Shown here: one piece after another, positions 9,209-17,560 of the stretch | How the letters are laid out: each line of letters opens with the position of its first letter | How positions within the stretch are numbered: position 1 is the first letter of the stretch | Assembly: GCA_025965975.1 (NCBI GenBank) | Contig: JAOPVX010000127.1 | Span: forward strand, 1-59,074 | Direction of reading: 5' to 3' | Length of the DNA stretch: 59,074 bases | Origin: Mycobacterium sp. | Lineage (GTDB): Bacteria; Actinomycetota; Actinomycetes; Mycobacteriales; Mycobacteriaceae | Made by a program: the position numbers and the translations under genes | Notes under the pieces: model-generated | Database searches by the model: none | What the model was told of the DNA's origin: nothing | Seen by the model: only the letters and a program-made list of their open reading frames with translations

Positions 9209-10702
9209 TCAAAACGGCGTTGTGCGAGTGATCGTATTCGTGACGGTTGGCGGCGGTGTATGCCAGTCAGCCCTGTCCTGCGCATTTAGCACAATCAGAA
9301 TCGCGACCAGGATCGCCAGCACGCCGAACACGCCCGCGGCCCACAAGAGCGCTCGCTGGGCCGAAGACATAGCACGCCGCGGCCGGGGAGTGGTGGCGTT
9401 GCTTGTTGCGGGCTGTGCCCCTCCGGTGGACGTCGATCGGCGCCGAGTGGGATTGGCTGCCGGACGCGACGGTGTTGATGGAGGTGCAAACCACGAGATC
9501 TGCTGCGCGGACAGGGCTGCGGCGGCGGTTTTGCGGACGTCACGCCGGTGGGTGCGTTCACCGCTGATGGAGCACCACGGGCAGCCTCGGCCACCGGCCG
9601 GGATCTGGTGGCCACGTTGGCACTGGGTCACGCGTACCGCCAGTAGCGCATGGCGCCATTCGTCGGCGGTCGGCCTTGCGTTGGGGTCGTGTGCGCCGAC
9701 GGTGAACGCTCGCGCGAAGAGTCGAAGGAGGTCGTCAGGCAGGAAGCTCACCGACGGTGCTAACGGATGCACCCGCAACTGTGAACTCGGACCGCCAGCC
9801 CATTGGCCCTGTTTGGCCAGTGTCATCGCGCTCGGTTGCTCCCCAGGTCCCGTCCAGTTGCCGCGCAAGAACGGATGGTTGCCGCCCATCAACAACAGAT
9901 GGATATGCACGGCCAACGCAAATAGGTCAGACGACTTGTCCCGCGGCGATATTCGTAGATCCAGCCCCGCCAGCTCGGGGGCGGTGAATTCCGCTCTGGC
10001 CACCCCACACAGATACTGTCGACCGCGAGTGTCAGTGAACTGCATCGAATCACAGTCGACGAGGGTCACTCGTGCAGTATCAGACACCAAAATGTTGCGC
10101 TCCTGAAAATCCCCAATCACTGCTCGGGTGTCGTGCACGGTCTGCACGGCCAAACACAGGTTGCTGGCCACGGTGACCAGGTGTTGCCACGTGATGTGGC
10201 GGGGCCACTGTGGCGCAGTTGATGCCGGCTCGGTGCGGTTGGAGGGGTTGCTGACCATATGGATCTCCACCGCGGTGGAGGTGTCGATGCGCGGCATGGT
10301 GTAGCCAACTGCGCCGCCGGGCTCATCGATCAAGAATGTCGGCGAGGTCAGGACGACGAATCCGTCGGGCTGCGTCGCGCCTGGCGGCCGTGAGTTGACC
10401 ATAGCGGCGACCTTGTCGTGCTTTTCAGACAGATCCTTGAGCTCCGGATGGAAGATTTTCACCACCGCGTCACGCCGGTCGACGATCTCGCGGATCGTGC
10501 CCTCGCCCGCGCGTGCCAGTACCGACCCCAGCGACAGCTCACCCCAACCCTGTGCGAATACCGAATGCACTGCTACCGGCAGCGAATCGCCGCAAGACCG
10601 AGCCGCGCCGAATATTGCGCTGATGGTGCGCGTCGTCGCCCCGCTCCCGACGGGGCGGGTGGCCAGCACGGCTCCAGACTCCAATGCCTCGGCGATATCC
10701 AA
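9209..10702 (-). CDS. Atypical protein kinase with zinc ribbon and C-terminal membrane anchor (YegI/TerY-P-triad type)
   Basis: 497 residues from a TTG at 10702. A GTG at 10570 would give 453 residues and begins where similarity to the paralogue at 7429 begins. Motifs on the long numbering: glycine loop ARAGEGTI (63-70), Lys82 in VVKIFHP, catalytic GDFQERNIL (Asp198, Asn203), metal-binding Asp216 in LVDCDS and TAPEL (240-244). A zinc ribbon uses Cys361, His365, Cys374 and Cys377 (CPWC). A low-complexity Pro/Thr linker and one transmembrane helix (451-472) follow, leaving a short outer tail. GDxxERN..VDCDS is characteristic of kinases found with vWA and PP2C proteins in TerY-P triads and yegI-yegK-yegL. 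No PP2C gene is visible here. Unlike the kinase-GH3 protein, its catalytic residues look complete. Confidence 0.85.
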   Translation of the reverse strand: MDIAEALESGAVLATRPVGSGATTRTISAIFGAARSCGDSLPVAVHSVFAQGWGELSLGSVLARAGEGTIREIVDRRDAVVKIFHPELKDLSEKHDKVAAMVNSRPPGATQPDGFVVLTSPTFLIDEPGGAVGYTMPRIDTSTAVEIHMVSNPSNRTEPASTAPQWPRHITWQHLVTVASNLCLAVQTVHDTRAVIGDFQERNILVSDTARVTLVDCDSMQFTDTRGRQYLCGVARAEFTAPELAGLDLRISPRDKSSDLFALAVHIHLLLMGGNHPFLRGNWTGPGEQPSAMTLAKQGQWAGGPSSQLRVHPLAPSVSFLPDDLLRLFARAFTVGAHDPNARPTADEWRHALLAVRVTQCQRGHQIPAGGRGCPWCSISGERTHRRDVRKTAAAALSAQQISWFAPPSTPSRPAANPTRRRSTSTGGAQPATSNATTPRPRRAMSSAQRALLWAAGVFGVLAILVAILIVLNAQDRADWHTPPPTVTNTITRTTPF

Positions 10703-10743
10703 TCGCGCGCGACGGGCCAGCGGGGTGGGGGATTGGGGCGCAT

Positions 10744-11685
10744 CTAGTCACGCAGCCCGAACAGCGCCATGGCATTCGCGTCGAGGATGGCGTGTGCCTC
10801 GCCGGGATCCGCGACGTCCATGACGTAGTCGACAGCCCGCACGAATGTGTCGCCGTCCTCGTAGGGAAAGTCGGTGCCGAGCATGAGGCGGTCGGCGCCA
10901 AACGAGTCGATGGCGCAACGCAGAGCGGGCGCGTGGCAGTGGCTGACGGTGTCGTACCACAGCCGGTGTGCGGCCTGGCTCGGCGGCTCAGGCGTGTCGG
11001 GCGCCTCCACCGCGATGTGGTCGTCGGCCCGGCGGGTGATCATCGGCAGCGCGCCGCCCAGATGCGAGCAGATGATCTTCACCGCCGGATACCGCTGAAG
11101 GTGCCCGGAGGTGATCAACTGCATGGCGGCGATGGTGTCCTCGAACGGTGCACCGACCATCCAGGTGATCTGATGTTCGCTGACGAGCGGCGAACACGCC
11201 CCGTTGCCTACGGGATGCAAGTACAGGATCGCAGCGCGGCGATCGAGTTCGGCGAAGACGGGCTCGAACTGCGGATCGGTGATCGCGCGGTCGAGGATGC
11301 TGGTGTTCATCGTCAGACCGACCATGCCCAATTCGTCTATCGCACGCGCCATTTCGGTGATCGCGGCGTCGATATGGGGCATCGGTGTGGCCGCGAAGGC
11401 CCGGAAACGATCCGGATGTGCGGATACCAGCGCGGCGTACTCGTCGTTGACGTAGCGCGCCGCGGCGATGGCCAGGTCCTCGTCGGCGGCGTACGGCAAC
11501 TGGTGCGCCGCCGACACCACCTGCATGTCGACGCCTGCGCGATCCATCAACCGCAGCCGCGTGTCAAGCTCGGCACCACCGCCTGCGCCGATATCGCGCT
11601 GGGTGGCGGTGTCGGTTCTGCCCAGCTCAACCAGCATGTCGAGGTAAGCATCGGTCCAATAGTGCGCGTGCACATCGATACGCAT
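10744..11685 (-). CDS. Metal-dependent amidohydrolase (ACMSD-like TIM barrel)
   Basis: 313 residues from the ATG at 11685. A TTG nine bases upstream is also open. The N-terminus MRIDVHAHYW carries the first metal-binding His-x-His. A conserved LYLHPVGNG follows in the middle, then ICSHLGGALP and the C-terminal LMLGTDFPYEDGD, which holds the catalytic Asp. This is the amidohydrolase-2 / aminocarboxymuconate semialdehyde decarboxylase family: a hydrolase or non-oxidative decarboxylase acting on a small cyclic or aromatic acid in the cytoplasm. The substrate cannot be told. It sits upstream of the kinase-like gene on the same strand with 41 bases between, but is probably functionally unrelated. 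Confidence 0.85.
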   Translation of the reverse strand: MRIDVHAHYWTDAYLDMLVELGRTDTATQRDIGAGGGAELDTRLRLMDRAGVDMQVVSAAHQLPYAADEDLAIAAARYVNDEYAALVSAHPDRFRAFAATPMPHIDAAITEMARAIDELGMVGLTMNTSILDRAITDPQFEPVFAELDRRAAILYLHPVGNGACSPLVSEHQITWMVGAPFEDTIAAMQLITSGHLQRYPAVKIICSHLGGALPMITRRADDHIAVEAPDTPEPPSQAAHRLWYDTVSHCHAPALRCAIDSFGADRLMLGTDFPYEDGDTFVRAVDYVMDVADPGEAHAILDANAMALFGLRD

Positions 11686-11772
11686 GTCTGCCAACGCTAT
11701 TCGGTTGAACGGCGCGCCGAGCAGTGTTTAGCCGATACCCGCGGCAGTTCGACGGGACTAGCCTCGGAGCAC

Positions 11773-12591
11773 GTGACCGAGAAACTGCACGTCGACCTCA
11801 GCGGCGCGCCGCAGACCATGCTCGCGACGTTCTACGCCAAGGCCGTAGACGCCGACTTAGAGAAACCGATCCTTGGTGATCGATGGGCCGGAGACATCGT
11901 CGGTCGCATCGACTACGACTGGAAAAGGACCGCGATCACGACGGCGAACTCACCGGCGGTGACCACCCGCAGCGCGCACTTCGACAAGTGGGCTGGCCAG
12001 TTCCTCGCGGCCCACCAGCAGGCCGTAGTGCTGCACTTGGGCTGCGGACTGGACAGCCGCTTCTTTCGGCTCGACCCCGGCCCCGGAGTCCAGTGGTACG
12101 ACGTCGACTACCCCGAAGTCGCTGAGCTGCGCCGACAGCTCTATCCGGACCGCGACCACTACCACGTCGTGTCGGCCTCGGTCACCGACCCGGCCTGGCT
12201 CGACGACATTCCGGGCGACCGCCCTGTGCTGGCGATCGGTGAGGGCCTGACCATGTACCTGACCCAGGAGGCGGGCACCGCGCTCTTGCGTCGGGTCGTC
12301 GACCGCTTTCCGTCGGGTGAATTGCAGTTCGACGCGTTCAACCGGCTTGGGATCAAATCGCAGTGGACGAACACGGTGGTGCGGCGCTCGGGAGCGACGC
12401 TGCACTGGGGCATCGACGGGCCCGACGACATCATCGAGGCGGTACCCGGCGTGCGGCTGCTGGCCTGGGTGTCGGCTATCGATTCGGACGCCTTCGATCA
12501 TGTGCCGTGGTACTACCGGGCGACGGTCAAGGGCATGTCGCTGGTGCCGGTGCTGCGCTACATGGCGCAGTATCACCGCTACGCGTTCTGA
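11773..12591 (+). CDS. S-adenosylmethionine-dependent methyltransferase (leucine carboxyl methyltransferase family)
   Basis: 272 residues from a GTG at 11773. The frame is open far upstream, but that part is only antisense to the amidohydrolase. The SAM-binding loop reads VVLHLGCGLDSRFFRLD, followed by WYDVDYPEV with the acidic ribose-binding residue. EGLTMYL is a hallmark of the PPM1/LCM-like class widespread in mycobacteria and actinobacteria. These enzymes O-methylate small molecules or peptides. The target is not predictable. The last 13 bases overlap the end of the convergent DUF4262 gene. Confidence 0.88.
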   Translation: MTEKLHVDLSGAPQTMLATFYAKAVDADLEKPILGDRWAGDIVGRIDYDWKRTAITTANSPAVTTRSAHFDKWAGQFLAAHQQAVVLHLGCGLDSRFFRLDPGPGVQWYDVDYPEVAELRRQLYPDRDHYHVVSASVTDPAWLDDIPGDRPVLAIGEGLTMYLTQEAGTALLRRVVDRFPSGELQFDAFNRLGIKSQWTNTVVRRSGATLHWGIDGPDDIIEAVPGVRLLAWVSAIDSDAFDHVPWYYRATVKGMSLVPVLRYMAQYHRYAF

Positions 12592-13046
12592 GCCCGCATA
12601 CCGAGCACCGGTTGCGTTGCCCTCCCGTCGGCGAATTCCGCAGCCCACGGCCACCGGCCACGGCCGTCGGCCCAAACCAACTGCAGTGCCCGAATCTCCG
12701 GCCCACCGAACGCCACCGCAAAGTTCATGTGTGCGTCAGGACGAGCCACCTTGACGATCTCGATGAGTGGTCCCGCTGGAATCGTGATCTGCTGACCGGG
12801 CGCAAACGTCTCGCCGCACACGGCATCTCGCGCCACGCTGTTAAGGAGCCGCACTGCGCGCTGTGGAGAAACACCGGTCACCAGCAGCTCGGGCACGTCC
12901 CAATCGTGCAGCCCGATGGTGTAAGCGTAGGGGGTGCGGTCACTTTCGACGAACTGGACCGCCCATCCCTGCGTGCGTATCGTCGCGCGCAGTTCGTCGA
13001 AGTAGTCCTCGACGGTGCTGCCGGGATGATCGCACTTCCAGCACAT
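12579..13046 (-). CDS. DUF4262 domain protein
   Basis: 155 residues from an ATG at 13046 with a good AGAAGGA ribosome site. It begins MCWKCDHPGST. The body matches the DUF4262 pattern as I know it: GWAVQFVESDRTPYAYTIGL, then PELLVTGVSP and a C-terminal VWADGRGRWPW. Members are often small cytosolic proteins of unknown function, scattered in actinobacteria and sometimes near toxin or phage genes. The two N-terminal cysteines (CWKC) might bind metal. The gene is divergent from the FAD oxidoreductase, with 79 bases between. Confidence 0.85.
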   Translation of the reverse strand: MCWKCDHPGSTVEDYFDELRATIRTQGWAVQFVESDRTPYAYTIGLHDWDVPELLVTGVSPQRAVRLLNSVARDAVCGETFAPGQQITIPAGPLIEIVKVARPDAHMNFAVAFGGPEIRALQLVWADGRGRWPWAAEFADGRATQPVLGMRAQNA

Positions 13047-13125
13047 GGTGTCCTTCTTTCTGTCGTAGTTGGGGCCAGCCTGCACCAGTGGTCCGACAAG
13101 TAGGTCGTCCTGCCAGAATCGGACG

Positions 13126-14505
13126 GTGCCCACCCAAGCGCCGGTCAACGGTCACGTCTCGCATTGGTTCACCGAACGCCCACCGGTGCGCCCGCAGCTG
13201 CCAGGCGATCGTGACGCCGACGTGTGCATCGTCGGCGCCGGATACACCGGGCTGTGGACGGCGTATTACCTGAAGCGCGCCGACCCGTCGGTGCGCATCG
13301 TGCTGCTCGAGGCCCGCTTCGCCGGCTTCGGCGCATCGGGCCGCAACGGCGGGTGGCTGTCCGGGCTGGTGCCGGGTGACCGCAACCGGATGGCCGAGCT
13401 CCACGGCCGCGACCGCGTGCGCCATTGGCAGCAGGCGCTGAACGACGCCGTCGACGAGGTCATCGACGTCGCGGCGGCCGAGGGCATCGAGGCCGGCATC
13501 GTCAAGGGCGGCACCATGCAGGTCGCCCGCAACGCCGCGCAGGCGTCGCGGCTGACCGCGGAGCTCGACGAGGAACTGAGCTGGAAGATCGACGGCATCG
13601 CGCCGCTGACGAAAGCCGAAGCGGCCGAACGTATTCGGCTCGACGGGGTGGTGTCGGCCTACCACACCCCGCACTGCGCCCGGGTGCAGCCCGCCAAGCT
13701 GGCGTGCGGTCTGGCCGACGCGGTGGGGCGGCTCGGCGTCGACATCTACGAGATGTCACCCGCCACCACCATCCAGCCGCGGCGAGTGACCACGCCGCTC
13801 GGTACGGTCACCGCACCGATCGTGCTGCGTGCGACGGAGGGCTTCACGGCAGCGTTGCCGGGGCTACGGCGGCGCTGGCTGCCGATGAACAGCTCGATGA
13901 TCGCCACCGACCGGATCCCCGACAGCATCTGGCAATCGATCGGCTGGAGCGGCTGCGAAACCCTCGGCGACACCGCGCACGGCTTCTTCTACGCCCAGCG
14001 CACCGTCGACAACCGCATCGCGATCGGCGGGCGCAGCGTGCCGTACCGCTATGGGTCCCGCACCGACGTCGACGGCCGGGTGCCCGAGCGCACGATCGAA
14101 CACCTGACCGCGACGCTGCACGCGATCCTGCCGCAGGTCCGTGACGTCCCGATCGCGCACGCGTGGTGCGGTGTGCTCGCCGTGCCGCGCGACTGGGAGT
14201 CAAGCATCGTGCTGGACAGGACGACGGGTATGGGCGCCGCAGGCGGATATGTAGGCCATGGCGTTACCGCCACCAACCTGGCCGGCCGCACCCTGGCGGA
14301 TCTGGTTCTCGACCGGCAGAGTCCGCTGACCGAGCTGCCATGGGTCGGTCACCGGTCGCGCAATTGGGAGCCAGAGCCGCTGCGCTGGCTCGCCGTGCGC
14401 GGCATGTACCTGGCGTACAAGGCCGCCGACTGGCATGAAGCCCGCGGCAGATCTACGACATCGCCGATCGCCGTCGTCGCCGACAAGATCGCCGGGCGGC
14501 CCTAG
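13126..14505 (+). CDS. FAD-dependent oxidoreductase of the DAO/gamma-glutamylputrescine oxidase family
   Basis: 459 residues from a GTG at 13126. A Rossmann FAD motif lies near residue 30 (DVCIVGAGYTGLWTAYYLKR) followed by VLLEARFAGFGASGRNGGW, the typical FAD-clamping loop of PuuB-type oxidases. A second FAD region near the C-terminus reads AAGGYVGHGVTATNLAGRTLADL. It probably oxidises a secondary or primary amine (amino acid, polyamine or N-methyl amino acid) to the imine with O2 as acceptor. The substrate is unknown. No permease or aminotransferase neighbours the gene. It overlaps the stop of the convergent SRPBCC gene by four bases. Confidence 0.88.
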   Translation: MPTQAPVNGHVSHWFTERPPVRPQLPGDRDADVCIVGAGYTGLWTAYYLKRADPSVRIVLLEARFAGFGASGRNGGWLSGLVPGDRNRMAELHGRDRVRHWQQALNDAVDEVIDVAAAEGIEAGIVKGGTMQVARNAAQASRLTAELDEELSWKIDGIAPLTKAEAAERIRLDGVVSAYHTPHCARVQPAKLACGLADAVGRLGVDIYEMSPATTIQPRRVTTPLGTVTAPIVLRATEGFTAALPGLRRRWLPMNSSMIATDRIPDSIWQSIGWSGCETLGDTAHGFFYAQRTVDNRIAIGGRSVPYRYGSRTDVDGRVPERTIEHLTATLHAILPQVRDVPIAHAWCGVLAVPRDWESSIVLDRTTGMGAAGGYVGHGVTATNLAGRTLADLVLDRQSPLTELPWVGHRSRNWEPEPLRWLAVRGMYLAYKAADWHEARGRSTTSPIAVVADKIAGRP

Positions 14506-14972
14506 CCCGTTTCGGCCTTCTCCTTGAGCCGCTGCAGTGTCAGCGTGATGTGCTCGGCGTTGGCCGCGTCGCGATCCCGGACTCCTGTGCCGATCCACGC
14601 GGTCTTGGTGAACCAACCGGGACGCTGGTCCCACGTTCGCTCGGTGACGCGGCACCCACCGTCGGCGCTGGCGATGTCGTATCGCCAGCGCGCGATGGGC
14701 AGCCCGAAGTAGCGCACGTCGAAGGCGAAGACCTGGCCAGGTTCGGCGTCGGTGACGGTGCACGTGGTGCTCCATCGGTAGACACCGTTGCGGTTGTGCC
14801 CCTTGAACACCGCGCCGGGGCGGGCGGCATCGCCAATGCGCCACTCCATTGCGGCCGCTTCTTCGGCCAGCGACGCCAGCGTTCCTAGATCGGTGATCAG
14901 GTGATACACCGTGTCAGGGTCGGCACCGATGCTGACGTCCGCCTGCGCTGAGGCCGGGCCGGATTCAGTCAT
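14502..14972 (-). CDS. SRPBCC family (polyketide cyclase/START-like) protein
   Basis: 156 residues, ATG at 14972. It has the START/Bet v1-like pattern: an opening strand DVSIGADPDTVYHLITDL, a central WSTTCTVTDAEPGQVFAFDV and YFGLPIARWRYDI, and a long C-terminal helix ending in ERTW...LQRLKEKAETG. Such proteins bind hydrophobic ligands in a cavity. Many mycobacterial copies are annotated as polyketide cyclase/dehydrase without known activity. It is monocistronic in this window and convergent with the FAD oxidoreductase. Confidence 0.85.
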   Translation of the reverse strand: MTESGPASAQADVSIGADPDTVYHLITDLGTLASLAEEAAAMEWRIGDAARPGAVFKGHNRNGVYRWSTTCTVTDAEPGQVFAFDVRYFGLPIARWRYDIASADGGCRVTERTWDQRPGWFTKTAWIGTGVRDRDAANAEHITLTLQRLKEKAETG

Positions 14973-15030
14973 GCCGCGATCGTAACGACGTGTCAGGAAT
15001 CACGGACCACACTCGGTCGTTGCCATACCT

Positions 15031-15405
15031 ATGAGCGATCGACCTGTACTCGAGCCCACCGCGTCCCATCCCATCACCGTCGAACCGACCGAAAAGCGCG
15101 TGACCGTGCGCGTCAACGGTGAACTGGTTGCGGACACCGACCAGGCGCTGACCCTGCAAGAGGCCGCCTATCCCGCTGTGCAGTACATCCCCATGGGCGA
15201 CGTCGTGGCGCAGCGGCTCAAGCCGAGCGACACCGAGACGTACTGCCCGTTCAAGGGTGACGCGAGCTACTACCACGTCGTCACCGAGACCGGCCAGACC
15301 GTCGACGACGCGATCTGGACCTACGAGAAGCCCTACCCCGCGGTGGCCGCGATCGCCGGTCATGTCGCGTTCTATCCGGACAAGGCCGACATCGTCCTCG
15401 CATAG
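15031..15405 (+). CDS. DUF427 domain protein
   Basis: 124 residues starting MSDRPVLEPT. The family signature is clear: KRVTVRVNGELVADTDQAL, YIPMGDV, TYCPFKGDASYYHVV and a C-terminal WTYEKPYPAV...HVAFYPDKADIVL. DUF427 proteins are small cytosolic beta-tent proteins with no proven activity. They are common in actinobacteria, often as single genes. It lies nine bases before the DNA glycosylase gene on the same strand, so the two are probably co-transcribed, though no functional link is known. Confidence 0.9.
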   Translation: MSDRPVLEPTASHPITVEPTEKRVTVRVNGELVADTDQALTLQEAAYPAVQYIPMGDVVAQRLKPSDTETYCPFKGDASYYHVVTETGQTVDDAIWTYEKPYPAVAAIAGHVAFYPDKADIVLA

Positions 15406-15414
15406 CCTGAGGCG

Positions 15415-16338
15415 ATGCACAGCTCGGTCAGCATCGTCTGCAGCGTTGTCATGGCCGGGCCAGCCAGCCCAGGCCTGACCCTGTCGCCGCTTCGCCGCGG
15501 CGGCGGCGACCCGTGCTACCACGTCGCCCCTGACGGTGCGATCTGGCGCACCAGCCTGATGCGCAGCGGCCCGGTCACGGCACGCATCACGAAGTCGGCA
15601 CCCGATACGGTCGACTGCGAGGCATGGGGAACGGGCGCAACGGAATTCGCCGAGACGTTGCCTGCGCAGCTGGGCGCCGAGGACGACACGTCCGGCTTCG
15701 CCCCTGACGAGCCGACCATCGCCGCCGCGCATCGACGTGTACCGCACCTGCGGCTCGGCCGCACCGACCGGGTGCTGGAGGCGCTGATCCCCGCGGTGCT
15801 CGAGCAGCGGGTGTCTGGCATGGACGCCCGTCGCGCATGGCGGGCGCTTATCACCAAGTTCGGGTCGCAGGCACCTGGGCCCGCGCCTGCCCACATGCGG
15901 GTGCCGCCCTCCGGTGACGTATGGCGGCGCATCCCGTCGTGGGAGTTCCATCGCGCCAACATCGACCCCGGCAGGGCCCGCACGATAGTGGCGTGCGCGC
16001 AGCGTGCCGATTCGCTGGAGCGGCTGGCCACCCGACCGCCCGAGCAGGCTCGTGTGGCGCTGATGTCGCTGCCGGGGGTCGGGGAGTGGACAGCGGCCGA
16101 GACCGCCCAGCGCGCCTTCGGCGACGCCGACGCACTGAGCGTCGGTGACTACCACCTGGCCAAGATGATCGGCTGGAGCCTGCTTGGCCATCCGATCGAC
16201 GACCCGGCGATGGTGGAGTTGCTTGAACCACTGCGGCCACATCGGCACCGCGCGGTGCGGCTGCTGGAGGTCAGCGGGCTGGCGCTCAATCCGCGGTTCG
16301 GTGCCAGACAGGCCATACCGAATCTTCGTGCGATCTAG
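15415..16338 (+). CDS. DNA-3-methyladenine glycosylase II (AlkA-like HhH-GPD)
   Basis: 307 residues. The C-terminal two-thirds carries the helix-hairpin-helix GPD core: LPGVGEWTAAETAQRAFGDAD, then LSVGDYHLAKMIGW, where the Asp is the catalytic residue. Before it lies VLEQRVSGMDARRAWRAL, the usual pre-hairpin helix. It should excise alkylated purines in base-excision repair. The N-terminal about 100 residues form the variable beta domain. Another ATG at 15448 would remove 11 residues. I keep 15415 because it follows DUF427 with normal operon spacing. Confidence 0.9.
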   Translation: MHSSVSIVCSVVMAGPASPGLTLSPLRRGGGDPCYHVAPDGAIWRTSLMRSGPVTARITKSAPDTVDCEAWGTGATEFAETLPAQLGAEDDTSGFAPDEPTIAAAHRRVPHLRLGRTDRVLEALIPAVLEQRVSGMDARRAWRALITKFGSQAPGPAPAHMRVPPSGDVWRRIPSWEFHRANIDPGRARTIVACAQRADSLERLATRPPEQARVALMSLPGVGEWTAAETAQRAFGDADALSVGDYHLAKMIGWSLLGHPIDDPAMVELLEPLRPHRHRAVRLLEVSGLALNPRFGARQAIPNLRAI

Positions 16339-16365
16339 CCGGCCGCGCTCGACCTCGTCTACCGG

Positions 16366-16815
16366 TCACGTGGTAGCGGCGTCCTCCATGGCGTCGTCGC
16401 GCGCAGGACGGTCCGCGAGTTCCTCATTGCGGCCGAACAGGTGGGGGTAGGCGATGCCCGCGATCGCCGCGCCGACCAGCGGCGCCAACCAGAACACCCA
16501 CAGCTGCGCCTGGGCGCCGTCGCCGTTGAAGAATGCGACGCCGGTGGACCGTGCCGGGTTCACCGAGGTATTGGAGATCGGAATCGAGATCAGGTGAATG
16601 AGCGTCAGGGTGAGGCCAATTGACAAGCCCGCGAAGCCCTTTGGCGCGCGGTTGTCGGTCGAACCGAGGATCACCAGCAGGAACATGCCGGTAAGGACGA
16701 TCTCTGCGACGATCACAGCGGCCAGTGAGTAGCCGCCGGGGGAGTGCTCGCCGAAACCGTTGGCGGCCATATTGCCGGTCGCCGTCCAACCCTTCTTGCC
16801 CTTGGCCACGCACAT
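16366..16815 (-). pseudogene. Aquaporin AqpZ, C-terminal half only
   Basis: The frame encodes only the second half of an AqpZ-type water channel: [19 protein letters not shown], then [33 protein letters not shown] and the second NPA box with its selectivity Arg (VNPARSTG), ending in [16 protein letters not shown]. The first three helices and first NPA box are absent. About 110 residues are missing compared with the 231-residue E. coli protein. Upstream, the sequence becomes the truncated bicupin gene in another frame. A local ATG at 16815 exists but the purine-rich stretch sits too close to serve it well. A half channel cannot form a pore alone, so I treat this as a deletion remnant or a mis-joined assembly. 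Confidence 0.85.
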
Positions 16816-17533
16816 ACTCCTTCTCGGCGGTGATCGGATGCCAATGGGGTTCGCGCATGCCCTCTTCGCGGATGCGCAGCGAGTACATCGACAGGTCCTT
16901 GAGCGCGGGCCAGAACTGCAGGCGGGCCAGCCGGGCCGAGCCGACCGCGATCCCGATCGGCGGGCTCTGCGCCTCGATGGCGAACTTGTGCGGGTCGTCG
17001 AAGTGTGCAGTGGACGCGACGACCGGATCGCCGCTGCGGGCCGCCAGCGCACGATCGGTGGTGTCGCGACGGATCTTGGCGAAGTCCGATGCGGGCAAGT
17101 CGCAAGTATTGCCGAGCACCGCGTCGGTCATGGCGCCGAAAGCCGCTGCCAGACCGAAGTCTTCGGGCCGCTCGCTGCGGAACGCCAGGATGAGTTCGGC
17201 GGCGTCCTCGCCGATGTTCTCGATGTGGTGCAGCGAGCCGGAGTCGATGTGGAACATCTCGCCGGCGCCGACGGTGAAGCTGGAGAACTTGCTGTAGGTG
17301 TCCAGCACCGAGACCAACGACGTGCCCGAAACGCAGTAGGTCAACTCGTTGGCATTCGCGTGCCAATGAGGCGTGCGCATCGCGCCGGGGTTGAGCATGA
17401 TCCGCTTGATGGACATGCCCGACAGGATCGGAAAGCTGTCCGCGGTCACCCGCCTTATCGAGCCGAGGTCGTTCTCTTCGACGATCTCTCCGTCGGTCAA
17501 AGAGGTGGCGTGCCGGCTGGGTGTGGCTGTCAT
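16424..17533 (-). pseudogene. Bicupin (oxalate decarboxylase-like) truncated in its second cupin
   Basis: The ORF starts MTATPSRHATS at 17533. Residues about 40-110 form the first cupin with metal ligands PHWHANANE, and the later HIDSGSLHHIENIG. A second cupin begins around residue 225 with [15 protein letters not shown]. At about 16800-16815 the homology stops. The remaining about 128 codons read the aquaporin remnant in the wrong frame (Arg-rich nonsense such as [11 protein letters not shown]). The second cupin barrel, the true C-terminus, any spacer and the front of aqpZ are therefore missing. Intact relatives bind Mn and act on oxalate or similar acids. This copy should be inactive or partly active. 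It lies 27 bases after the CLC gene on the same strand. Confidence 0.85.
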
Positions 17534-17560
17534 GGCGGAAGCTTCCCACTCGCGGGCTCA

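Noticed and set aside
10684-12591. 635-residue extension of the methyltransferase frame
   Set aside because: The first about 360 residues are antisense of the amidohydrolase. The native start is the GTG at 11773.
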